From Hyphomicrobiales bacterium (GTDB lineage: Bacteria; Pseudomonadota; Alphaproteobacteria; Rhizobiales; Rhizobiaceae), in the NCBI GenBank assembly GCA_900466875.1, contig UBNQ01000026.1, forward strand, positions 58,712 to 122,711: a stretch of DNA of 64,000 nt, read 5' to 3'. Position 1 is the stretch's first letter, and each line of letters starts with the position of its first letter. Position numbers and translations under genes: made by a program. This document shows, in pieces, positions 27,332 through 36,419 of the stretch. The notes below the pieces were generated by a model, which was not told the origin of the DNA, did not search any database, and was given only the letters and a program-made list of their open reading frames with translations.

Positions 27332-30300
27332 TCATTCTTTCTCGACCAGGGCCCTTGCTTGCAGTTCGAAGAATGGCAGCCCCCTGACGATCTCTCCCGG
27401 CACGTCAAAGGACTTATATAGGCATTGGTGAACCTTCAGGGACTTGACGCGCTCGGCCATGTCTGCCGCGCCTCCAGTTAGGCCCAGCGCCGACAATTCG
27501 GCCGGGGTAACATTGGGCACCTTGTGAATGAACCAAGTCAGGAGCGGCTCTCGGTAGTCCGTGGCGTTTACCTTGAAATGTCGCAGGTACTGGGACGCTA
27601 GGATCACACCCGTGCCGAACTCGCGGCCTTGCAGCAGCAGCTTGCGCAAGACGTCGAACTCGTACCGCATGATGTTGTCGGCCTCGTCGACCAGCAGGTA
27701 GGAATCAACAGCACGAAGCTGCGGATCCTCGCCCAGGAACGGTCGTTTTGGCACTCGAAGCATGTTTTCGTAGAACATGTTGAGCATGATCGCCACGAGC
27801 ATGTTCTTGCTACGATCGTCTTGACCGAGGGCATCGAGCGATATGACGACCACGCCGTCCAGGAATTGGTCGAATGGGACGGCGTCGCCGGAATCTGGAA
27901 CGAAGATTTCCATGTCGATCAGGTCGTCGATGATGGCCATCGGCGAGTCGGACTTCCCGTCGAGCAATGCCGCATAGGCCTGATGCACGTCGCGAAGGGT
28001 CGGAGCCTTGCCGGGAGATGATGCTTCATAGGCCGTGCGGACGGCGCGCTTGAGCTTGTCGCGTTGCACCGGCCCGATACCGCTGTAGATCTTGTCGAGG
28101 ACGTCGGCGAAGAAGCGGAACCTATCTAGCCATGGTGCAGCCACGTCGCCAAGGGAGGCGGTATCGAATAGGTTCAATGGCAAACGATATGGCTTTACCA
28201 CGCGCGCGCCAGTGGCCGCGACGAATTCCGGGCTGCTATAGTCCCGCTTGTAGTCAAATACCAGGAAGCGCGGCTTGATCCCGCGGTTTGCCGCGGAGGA
28301 GCTTGAGATCTGCATGATTAGCGACTTGAGGAGCTGTGTCTTGCCGGTCCCGAGGTCGCCAACGACGCCAATGTTGAGCTGGTTGAGCCGTGTGTCGGAG
28401 ATATTGAGGCCGAGTTCGTTCGCCCTGAAACTATCTAAGGTCGTCCCGATCTCAAGCACGATGCCTGCCGATTGACCGACGGTATCCGTGGCCAAGTCCA
28501 CGCTTGGCTCGGTCAGGGCATCGACTTGAGGCATGGGCTCGCGGACCTCGGTCTCGTCAGCTTGGGCCAACTGCGCCTCCTCATCGGCGACGCGTACTGT
28601 CTCGGGCGCCGCTTGACGAGCCTCCCGCTCCTCGGTTCCCGGCAGGAAGTCCCAGTGGCCGACCTTTTCGCGCACGCTCGCATAGAAGCCTTCTGGGTCT
28701 CCTCCGACGACAAGACCGGCGTCGCCGTGTCCAATGGTGATGGTCTCCTCGAAACCGTCACCGTCACGATCGCGGGGGCCACTCCGAGGGCTGTCGTCAA
28801 TGATGACAAGGCGTCCTCTTTGGTCAACCGACACGCACGGATCAGGGCCGAGGATCGCTGCTGCAAGACGCTCGTGGATACCTGACCACACTGCTTCCCG
28901 GCCCAAGACGTCGGGATGTTGGCTGTAGACCCTCATGCCAAAGCCGACAATCGACAGGAGCAGGTGCTGGAAGCCGAGAGCCCAGGCTGTTGGCTGGTTC
29001 TCGTGCGGCAACATTGCCGACAGCAAGCGGGAGAAAGTCCTTGCCTGCTCCAACGCATCACTGACCTCCGTCGCCGGGAAGGTCGCGCCAAGCCGGCACT
29101 TCACCTCGACTGGCGTGAGATGTATCCGGACACGATCTCCTGACAGCTTGGCGCCAATGACTAGGAGGTCGGGGCGCGAGAGAGAGGCCTCCCTTCGGTC
29201 CTTGCCGAGGGAGCGCGCCAGGTCGGCGAAGTAGTTACGGAAAGGATCGACGGGGACGATGATGGAAACACCAAGTTCGTCGCCGTCGCCCTCGAGGACG
29301 GAAAGCAGGCTTCCACCGCGATTGGCATGCCGGAAGCGATCTTGCAGCAGCCGGACAGCGACAAATAAGCCCAGATCGCCGGTGGCACCGTGGTTGTCGC
29401 TCGAAAGTCCCCTGATCGTCGGGATACCCCTCCTCGCGATTTCAAGCAGCAGGTCCTGTACCTGTTCGCTACCAAGGCCGGCGCAAGAAGGAAGCCGAGC
29501 GAGCACCTTCGACAGCGCTTCGCGGTCTGCCTCCTTCACCTTGGAAAGCAAGTAGTAGCCGTTCGTGTCACCGGCCCGGTGGGAATAGGACGGCATGTCG
29601 TAGTCCCATAAGTATGCACCCTCCAACCAGCCGCCAAGGAAGCAGGCAGGATCGATCGCCGAGGACGAGACAGCGACGAACTCGGCATTGCGGTTCTCCA
29701 GCATGTCCCGGACGGCATTTACGTTCGGGGCGAACCGCATCCCGACGCGGCGATCGCCGAGGCTTTCCAGGGAGGCAATGCAGGATGCGACCTTATCGGC
29801 GAGCACGGAGCTTGACGGGCTGGATGCTGCCGATTGGCGCGTCTCGCTAAGGAAGGCACCGGGAAGCTGTCGCCGGACGCGATGGCGAAGCAATCCGCCG
29901 TGCCCAAGCGGAGAGCGGCCGTTGACCGGCGCCGCAGACGGCTCCGACATGTCGAGCTGGGCGATGATCCCAAGGTCCGGCGTTGCCCTTTTCGGTTGGC
30001 CGTCGAACCACCTAACGCTATTGGAAGTATCTTCCGAGAGGTTAGCAATGGTCGCATCGTCAGGCCGGGCATCTACGTCGCGATGGTCGTATATCTCGAC
30101 CAGTCGCGGGCCTGCAGCGTGTCGGGGCGTCCGCCCGCTGCCATCCCGGTACCTTGTCGAGCACCAGTCGATCAGACCTTCGTTGCAGGCATCGGTTGTT
30201 CCCCCGGCGCTTTCCACGACGATTCCGACCAGGGGCTTTGCGGCGAGCAGCCCGGAGGCGTCGTCAAGCGCCCTCGCGACCTGGGCTGCACTGAAGCCTA

Positions 30301-32794
30301 CGGAGATGCCGCCAACCGATACCCCAAAGGCATCGCCGAAGGGCGCAACCCTTGACCGGCTCGGGAGACGGCCAAGGCGGTCGCCGTTCCAGAGGACCGA
30401 CCAATAGTCGGTCCCGTTTTCAACGGCGAGGAAGTCGACCTTCTCGATCCCCCCTGGCGACCGGAGGGAAAGCGAGATGGTATCTGGAATGCAGTCCGGA
30501 TCCAGGACGCTGGCTGCCGGGCAGGGCTTGCCGGCGGAATCTGCTTCGAACAACACGCCCTGCGCGATCGCCTGCCATGCAATCCTGAGGGGATGGATTG
30601 GAGAGAGGAGGACGGCATCTGGGACCCGGGCCAAGGTGCGGCGGTCATCCTCGAGCGTGGTCACGATCGCTACATCGACCCAGCAAGCGACGTCGGGCGA
30701 AGACGAAAGCCAGTTCGCGTAGAAGTCGACGTAACGCTCGACCAAGGCTCGAAATTCCTCGTCCCCAGCGAGCCACTTCCCAAGCTCGGCAGCCTCTACG
30801 AGACCCGTTTGATCACCCTTGCCTCGTATTCTCGCGGCAATCTCCCTGCGCGCCTCGACGAAGCCTTCTGGTGGCTGGAATTCGGCGGCATCGGGGCGGG
30901 GATCGTGCAGGAAGCGACCCAGGGAAAAAACGGGGCCAAATCCCGTTCCCCACGTCTTTTGTACCCAGGATTCGACGTAGTCGTCCGCAAGCACGATCGG
31001 CAGGTACGATTTCTCGATGGCATCATCTGCCAAAATCCAATCCTGCAAGCTAGCGGAACGGGCACTCCTGTTGAGTTGTACGACAGGCTTCGAGCCTGAA
31101 CCGTCTACCAGGCGTCGGTTCACGCGGATCAGCCGCTCGAATTCGCTCCTGCACCCTTGCTCGACGACGTCCTCGACTGAGATGAAGACACGGCATGTTT
31201 CCCGCTCGACCACGCCGGTCGACGATTCCCGCTCGAATCCGATATCAAGCTGGTAGCTGGTCTCGGCCTCCACCTCGATCTGGTAGTATCCGCCCCGAAC
31301 CTCTCTCACCGCGAGCTTTTCGCTCACGTTCGCCTGGTCCATGACTTCATCGCCCGTCCCCTCGGCAATAGGGTCGACGCGAACTCCCGGGGCCGTGAAG
31401 ACGAGGATCTCGTAGCGACCGCCTCCGGGTACAACCATGGTCGCCTCCAGTCCCGGAGATCCCTTTGGGCTCCTGGGGGGCTTGCGAGGCAGAGTGAGTT
31501 TTCGGGCGAGGCGGCAAGCGACGAAAATGCCAGGTTGCCATTTCGCAAGCGAGACTACCTTGATCGTGCCAGGCTTGAAGCCCTCGGCTGCGGCAGTGTA
31601 GCGGATTGGGGACTTGTGTCCGGGAAGCGAGCCGTCCACGATGGCAGCCCCGCCTTCGCCGATCGTCACCCGGCCGATTTCGTTGCCCTTCGCACCTCGC
31701 TCGATCGAGAGGATCGTCCCGACTGGCTCGCCGCCGACCGCCTCGAACGCAAGCTCGACCTCGTCCTCGACGACGATCGGGATGCCTTTGCCGAGATGGA
31801 CGATTGGATTTGAACAGGACATCCGGATATCGCCCTGGGTGCCGGCATCTTCGGTTAGGAGCTCGGTCCACTTCTCCGTGGTCAGCGCAAGCCACCAGTC
31901 GGGCGCATCCTGCAAAGCAAAGCCGCTCGTTGGGGCATAATACGATGGCGTTGCGCGCTCGAAAGCCGTCGGAAGGTCGCAGGCTTGCCTCAAGTGGGCA
32001 AGAAACGCGTCGAGATGGGGCACGTCTTCCGGATTGGCATTGTCGCTGATGCGCCGGATGCCGGGACCGAATCCGTCTGCCATGGCATCCGCGATTTTCT
32101 CGAGCACGGCGATTTGCTCGCGCCCGGAAAGGCTTCCATCGTCCATCGGTGGCATGCCGCAAGCCAAGCTCATACGCTGGCCGGGCGAGAGGCGCGAAGC
32201 TGGATCGCTTGCCGAGAATAGCCGCGAAAGTACCCGCCAGGCGTTGCTGCGCTGCGTCCGTTCGCTATCGAGGGCGTCAGCTGCCTCCGCAGCGCGTCCG
32301 AGCAGTATTCGCGCTTCTTCCCTCTGGTCTTGGTTGGCTATCCCGCAGCGCGCTATGCCCTGCCGGACGAGATCCTGGATGAATTCGTCGCCCCACCAAT
32401 CCTCGAACGGTATGTTGCCGCCGCTGCTGGAAGCCGCGACCCCGAACTGGTCGGTCGTCGAGGTCACCGAGCGCATGCTATGCTGCCCAGGCGGCACGAG
32501 GGCCAGGAATGTAGGCTTGGACGGCGAATTGCGCAGGTTGAGGAGATGCGTGTCGTCGCATCGACCGGACGCACCCGGCAATGGGTTTTCCTCGCCGGGG
32601 CCGAGCCCTGGAAGGAGGAGCAGGATGGGCACGGGTTGCGGGCGTGTTGAAGCGCCGAGCAAGTCGAAGACTCTGGTCAAGATTTCCAAGGGCGGGCCGT
32701 GGAATATGAGGCGGATTTCAGTTGCCCCGCCTACCGACGCCTGCTCGAGCTTCTCGTCGACTAGCTCGCGGATGAACGACGCCAGATGGTTCAT
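27332..32794 (-). CDS. Giant DptH-like protein: PD-(D/E)xK-type region plus C-terminal HerA/FtsK-like ATPase
   Basis: About 1,820 residues, starting at MNHLASFIRELVD (ATG 32792-32794), overlapping the upstream stop as ATGA; upstream in-frame sequence is antisense noise. The C-terminal motor has Walker A GDLGTGKTQLLKSLI near residue 1478, FLVFDYKRDYSSPEF, and Walker B SYLLVDEADNIM near residue 1698, then an Arg/sensor part GVILASQYLRHF: a HerA/FtsK-like translocase. Near residues 1208-1236, RPDLLVIGAKL with TPVEVKCRLG fits a PD-(D/E)xK nuclease motif. The first 1,200 residues are unrecognised. DptH of phosphorothioate-dependent restriction has a similar size and C-terminal ATPase. Family membership needs a profile search. 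Confidence 0.7.
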   Translation of the reverse strand: MNHLASFIRELVDEKLEQASVGGATEIRLIFHGPPLEILTRVFDLLGASTRPQPVPILLLLPGLGPGEENPLPGASGRCDDTHLLNLRNSPSKPTFLALVPPGQHSMRSVTSTTDQFGVAASSSGGNIPFEDWWGDEFIQDLVRQGIARCGIANQDQREEARILLGRAAEAADALDSERTQRSNAWRVLSRLFSASDPASRLSPGQRMSLACGMPPMDDGSLSGREQIAVLEKIADAMADGFGPGIRRISDNANPEDVPHLDAFLAHLRQACDLPTAFERATPSYYAPTSGFALQDAPDWWLALTTEKWTELLTEDAGTQGDIRMSCSNPIVHLGKGIPIVVEDEVELAFEAVGGEPVGTILSIERGAKGNEIGRVTIGEGGAAIVDGSLPGHKSPIRYTAAAEGFKPGTIKVVSLAKWQPGIFVACRLARKLTLPRKPPRSPKGSPGLEATMVVPGGGRYEILVFTAPGVRVDPIAEGTGDEVMDQANVSEKLAVREVRGGYYQIEVEAETSYQLDIGFERESSTGVVERETCRVFISVEDVVEQGCRSEFERLIRVNRRLVDGSGSKPVVQLNRSARSASLQDWILADDAIEKSYLPIVLADDYVESWVQKTWGTGFGPVFSLGRFLHDPRPDAAEFQPPEGFVEARREIAARIRGKGDQTGLVEAAELGKWLAGDEEFRALVERYVDFYANWLSSSPDVACWVDVAIVTTLEDDRRTLARVPDAVLLSPIHPLRIAWQAIAQGVLFEADSAGKPCPAASVLDPDCIPDTISLSLRSPGGIEKVDFLAVENGTDYWSVLWNGDRLGRLPSRSRVAPFGDAFGVSVGGISVGFSAAQVARALDDASGLLAAKPLVGIVVESAGGTTDACNEGLIDWCSTRYRDGSGRTPRHAAGPRLVEIYDHRDVDARPDDATIANLSEDTSNSVRWFDGQPKRATPDLGIIAQLDMSEPSAAPVNGRSPLGHGGLLRHRVRRQLPGAFLSETRQSAASSPSSSVLADKVASCIASLESLGDRRVGMRFAPNVNAVRDMLENRNAEFVAVSSSAIDPACFLGGWLEGAYLWDYDMPSYSHRAGDTNGYYLLSKVKEADREALSKVLARLPSCAGLGSEQVQDLLLEIARRGIPTIRGLSSDNHGATGDLGLFVAVRLLQDRFRHANRGGSLLSVLEGDGDELGVSIIVPVDPFRNYFADLARSLGKDRREASLSRPDLLVIGAKLSGDRVRIHLTPVEVKCRLGATFPATEVSDALEQARTFSRLLSAMLPHENQPTAWALGFQHLLLSIVGFGMRVYSQHPDVLGREAVWSGIHERLAAAILGPDPCVSVDQRGRLVIIDDSPRSGPRDRDGDGFEETITIGHGDAGLVVGGDPEGFYASVREKVGHWDFLPGTEEREARQAAPETVRVADEEAQLAQADETEVREPMPQVDALTEPSVDLATDTVGQSAGIVLEIGTTLDSFRANELGLNISDTRLNQLNIGVVGDLGTGKTQLLKSLIMQISSSSAANRGIKPRFLVFDYKRDYSSPEFVAATGARVVKPYRLPLNLFDTASLGDVAAPWLDRFRFFADVLDKIYSGIGPVQRDKLKRAVRTAYEASSPGKAPTLRDVHQAYAALLDGKSDSPMAIIDDLIDMEIFVPDSGDAVPFDQFLDGVVVISLDALGQDDRSKNMLVAIMLNMFYENMLRVPKRPFLGEDPQLRAVDSYLLVDEADNIMRYEFDVLRKLLLQGREFGTGVILASQYLRHFKVNATDYREPLLTWFIHKVPNVTPAELSALGLTGGAADMAERVKSLKVHQCLYKSFDVPGEIVRGLPFFELQARALVEKE

Positions 32795-34302
32795 GCAGCA
32801 GCTTCCTTGGCCGAAGGGAACGGTGGGACGAGCAACATTCCGCTCTCCGCGTCCGGACTGTCGAGAACGAGGCCTAGCATTCGCAGTTGATGGCCAAGGT
32901 CGTTGGTGGCCATGTCGCGATGGTCCACGACGATACCATAGGACGAGAGGTGTTGGGATAGACGACGGACGGACCGCGGCCCAGCCGACCCGGCCAGTGC
33001 GCAATGGACCAGGGCAAGGACCGCCACCGGGCCAAGTCCCACGACCCAGGGCGCCGAATTGCCGGTGCCTCGCTTCCTTAGCGCGAACCCCTGGTCGTAG
33101 CCCCTGAGGATGGGACTTGCGGCCTGTCGCTGGCCAAGGACGTGGCGGGCAAATTCCATGATGTTCGAGCCGATGCCCTTCTTGCACAGCAAGGTTCTAG
33201 TCTCTCGCTCCGAGATATCCGACAATACGCTCTCGAGCTGCGCCCCCGACAAGGCGGTCCTCTTGTTGCGCACGGCCTCGCATAGCTCGAACACACCCTT
33301 GGCGGATGACAATGAGTGGCGGCGGTCCTCGACCTGGTCGAGCGCCCAGAGCGTTGCATTGAGGCCGATGCGCGCCTGGAGGAAAGCAGATGCCCTATCT
33401 TTAAGCCCGGGTAGGGCTCGGTCTCCATAGGACAGGAATTGGAAGGACCTCGGAAAAACCTGCGCCCGTGCCTCTTCTGGAGTCCGGGGTCCAGCGCCGT
33501 CAAGCGCAGCCCTGGTGCAAGCCCATGTCCGGGCGTGGACATCGCATATCCACGTGACGTGGGCTACGGCCGCGATCCTGATGATCGCCTCGACGAGACT
33601 CGTCCACTGGCGTCGCGTCATGGCTTGCTTCGCGGCGATGATCGCGCGAATGTCGCGGACGAAGCGGCGAGCAGGGTAGTCCAAGCCCGCTTGGTCGCTG
33701 GCATCCAACGTGGGTTCCTCGACGGATGGAACCCTGGCCCAGTGCGGGCTTGGTGCCCAGGTTCCTATCTCGGCCTGCAGGAAGCGGGCGAAGATATCGT
33801 CGTCATCGTCAACGGTAACGGCATCGAATAGCAACTGCCATGTTGCCTCTGCCTCAGCCTGGTCTCGCGAACCAAGCCATGTCATTCGACGAACAAGTGC
33901 ACCTGCGGGCCAGGAATTCGTGCTCAGTCGCGCCGAACCGGAGAAGACTGCCGCTTGCGGGACCAAGGGAGTCACCTGGACAAAACGTTTCGACGACTGG
34001 TTGGGAAGCTTCGGGCTCTCCAGGACGGAATGTAGAAGCATGTGGAATGCATCGGGATCCAGTACAGCCCGATCTGGTTTACGAAGCCGGTCACGATGCC
34101 ATTGGACATCTTTGTCAAGCTCGCGACCGCGCTGCGGAACGGTCCTCTCTGTTGCCCCCTCGAGGCCGAGGTGGCGGTAGAGGGAAGAAAGTAGCACCTC
34201 GGAGCTCGCGTATTCAGGGGCGGGCGACATCGCCAGCGCAGAGTCCTGGTAGGCAGAATGCGAGTTCCGCCAGGGCTCTTCCCTGAATTTCGCGAATGTC
34301 AT
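32791..34302 (-). CDS. DptG-like protein of unknown function
   Basis: 503 residues with no P-loop or catalytic motif that I recognise. The sequence is mostly helical, with acidic DDDDD near residue 168 and a basic Arg-rich C-terminal half. Both ends overlap neighbours by four bases (ATGA upstream with the 703-residue ATPase gene, ATGA downstream with the giant ATPase), so it is certainly part of the operon and probably made in fixed ratio. By position and lack of ATPase motifs it corresponds to DptG; homology is not shown. Confidence 0.6.
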   Translation of the reverse strand: MTFAKFREEPWRNSHSAYQDSALAMSPAPEYASSEVLLSSLYRHLGLEGATERTVPQRGRELDKDVQWHRDRLRKPDRAVLDPDAFHMLLHSVLESPKLPNQSSKRFVQVTPLVPQAAVFSGSARLSTNSWPAGALVRRMTWLGSRDQAEAEATWQLLFDAVTVDDDDDIFARFLQAEIGTWAPSPHWARVPSVEEPTLDASDQAGLDYPARRFVRDIRAIIAAKQAMTRRQWTSLVEAIIRIAAVAHVTWICDVHARTWACTRAALDGAGPRTPEEARAQVFPRSFQFLSYGDRALPGLKDRASAFLQARIGLNATLWALDQVEDRRHSLSSAKGVFELCEAVRNKRTALSGAQLESVLSDISERETRTLLCKKGIGSNIMEFARHVLGQRQAASPILRGYDQGFALRKRGTGNSAPWVVGLGPVAVLALVHCALAGSAGPRSVRRLSQHLSSYGIVVDHRDMATNDLGHQLRMLGLVLDSPDAESGMLLVPPFPSAKEAAA

Positions 34303-36410
34303 CGACCGCCTCCATCACGTCGAAGGCCAAATCCACTGCGGCGTTGGACCACGGAGGCTCCCGTCGCGCCTATGTGCATGCGCGCCCTCTCCAGGAGGTC
34401 GACGTCCCGGACAAGCGGCCCCGACAGCCGCGCGCGCGTCGTGTCGAGGAGCGCGAGAACTGAGCGCGGCAATGATGCAACGGACATGCCTTCGTCCAGC
34501 TCCTTCACCGCCTTGAACAAATCATAGGTGAGCGCGATGGCTTGGGCGGAACGGCCATCCCCAACCTTCAGGAAGGGGACCGGGGATGCGGGACGCCCTT
34601 TCGCCCCGGAAGGTTGGGGACGGACTGAGCGTGCAGGCACGACCAAGGTGGCCCGTCGCGTCGCCGGGGGAAGGGGCTGGCCAAACGTCGTGGTAAGGGA
34701 TATCTCGAAGTCCTGGTTGCGGTTGAGCAACTGCTCGACGTCATGCGCGACGTCGTAGAGGCCATCACCATCGACATCCTCTACGATCACCTGGAACTGC
34801 GCAAGGATCGGCGCGTCCAATACGGCCGCGGTCCTGGCGCCGAGCGACCTCCTTACGAGCCTGCACGCGAAGTCGCGCATGAACCTCTGCACGTTCGTGG
34901 CAGATTGAGGCCGCTTCCGCCGGAGCCTCGCCGTCGACAAGTCGATGTCAAGCTTGGAAAGGCGCTCGAGTAGCTCCACCTCCATTCGGGTAAGCACTTG
35001 TAGCTTGCGGACATGGTCCAACCCTTCCTGGATCGACCTGCTGAACCGGATGTCCAACTCGCGAAGTGCGAACCGCGTGTTCCGTGTCACCTGGACTTCC
35101 AAGTCGGGTGCAGCAAGTGCGGGATCAAGAAAATCCGCTAGACCATCCAGCGCATCGCTAATCATGCTGGGAAGGTATGGTGCACGGCGGGCCGCCAGGA
35201 AATAGTAAAGTCCCATTGCCGTGTTGTCGTCCCCGAGCTCGAGGTCCTTGATGTCACGCAGCAATGCCGGTGCTGCGGTTCGCTCCCACCGATGGAATAG
35301 TGCGTGTTGGTACTGGCTCGCGACGAGTTGGAAAATGGCCGAGGAACTTTCCTTGGATGGCCTACCACCCCGGTGACTGGTCTCGTCATGGCGCAGCTGG
35401 GCTGCCGCCCATTCGCAAGGGTCAAGCCCGGAATCGCGCGGCGAGGTGCGATGGCCCGCAAGGAGATAGGAGACCAAGGAGAACAAGTCCCGGAAGCTCC
35501 ATCGCTTGCCGCTCGAGACTTCGAACCATCGCAGGATTTGTAGCAGCGATTGCTGCTCGCGATCGCGAGAAAGTCGCTCCCGGCTGCCACAGAATGGACA
35601 AGCCGGACCCGCGGCGCAGCTGCCGGTATCGGCCCAGCGGCTTTCCTCAAGCGCTCGGCGCAACAGTGACAGCGCCGGCGCCTCGCCGCCCGAGGACGGC
35701 GGAAGAAGAAGTGATTCGGCATCCATCGGCCACGCGGCAACCGCCGGGAAAGCTTGCAACGGCCAGCATGAAGGCGCGTCGGGAGATAGGCTGACGCCGC
35801 GCGTGACTGCCTCAAGGAGATCCGTCACCTCGCCGAGACCGCTGTCTATGGATTCAATGAGGGCATCGTCCAAGACGCCTCTATTGACGCAGCAGAGGTA
35901 AACTTCCGTCGGAGGCGCCCGGAGCATGTCCCCGAGTTCATCGAGCAGGAGCTGCGCTGCGGTGCGGCTCGTCCCGCCGACGACCGCAGAAGCATCCTGG
36001 ACAATGCAAATTGAAAGCTCGCGGGACGGTATGGCGGCCATTCCCGCGTCCACGCGCACAAGGCGGGGAGCCAATCCGCCAGGGGCGTCGAGGAAGGACA
36101 CTTTCAGGGACTGGATCAACTTGCCGCTTGCCTGGAGCGACCGGTCCAGCCAACCAACGGTTGACTCGATTGCCTCGGTCTTGCCGTTTCCGGGCCCGCC
36201 AACCAGCATCAGGATCCTCGGAGCGGTTGCTGGGTTGTCCGCGATCAGGGTTGCCCAATCCTCGAGCTTTCGCAAGAGATTCGTATGGAACACATCCTCG
36301 CCGCCAGGCCGTCCACTTCCTTCGTCGAACAATCGTCGGACGCCTCCCGATCGGTTCCCAGACCAATTGACCAACTGCGCCGGATATGTCGCCTTTGATT
36401 GTTGATCCAA
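34299..36410 (-). CDS. DptF-like P-loop ATPase
   Basis: 703 residues from a TTG start at 36408-36410, the only usable start after an in-frame stop, with GAGG overlapping the methyltransferase stop codon. Walker A is LMLVGGPGNGKTEAI near residue 70. Possible Walker B is SICIVQDASAV near 150 or TEVYLCCVNRG near 180. A zinc-ribbon-like GPACPFCGSRERL lies near residue 270. The C-terminal half is helical. A single N-terminal P-loop followed by a helical region fits DptF; the gap to the methyltransferase gene is 9 bp. Confidence 0.65.
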   Translation of the reverse strand: MDQQSKATYPAQLVNWSGNRSGGVRRLFDEGSGRPGGEDVFHTNLLRKLEDWATLIADNPATAPRILMLVGGPGNGKTEAIESTVGWLDRSLQASGKLIQSLKVSFLDAPGGLAPRLVRVDAGMAAIPSRELSICIVQDASAVVGGTSRTAAQLLLDELGDMLRAPPTEVYLCCVNRGVLDDALIESIDSGLGEVTDLLEAVTRGVSLSPDAPSCWPLQAFPAVAAWPMDAESLLLPPSSGGEAPALSLLRRALEESRWADTGSCAAGPACPFCGSRERLSRDREQQSLLQILRWFEVSSGKRWSFRDLFSLVSYLLAGHRTSPRDSGLDPCEWAAAQLRHDETSHRGGRPSKESSSAIFQLVASQYQHALFHRWERTAAPALLRDIKDLELGDDNTAMGLYYFLAARRAPYLPSMISDALDGLADFLDPALAAPDLEVQVTRNTRFALRELDIRFSRSIQEGLDHVRKLQVLTRMEVELLERLSKLDIDLSTARLRRKRPQSATNVQRFMRDFACRLVRRSLGARTAAVLDAPILAQFQVIVEDVDGDGLYDVAHDVEQLLNRNQDFEISLTTTFGQPLPPATRRATLVVPARSVRPQPSGAKGRPASPVPFLKVGDGRSAQAIALTYDLFKAVKELDEGMSVASLPRSVLALLDTTRARLSGPLVRDVDLLERARMHIGATGASVVQRRSGFGLRRDGGGR

Positions 36411-36419
36411 GATGGAACC

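Noticed and set aside
32034..33107. 357-residue plus-strand frame across two operon genes
   Set aside because: Antisense to the DptG/DptH-like genes; Ser/Arg/Pro-rich, with no family features and no ribosome site.
27332..33187. Longest reading (1,951 residues) of the giant HerA-like gene
   Set aside because: The extra N-terminal 131 residues lie inside the upstream gene and are low-complexity; the ATG at 32794 overlaps the upstream stop as in the rest of the operon.
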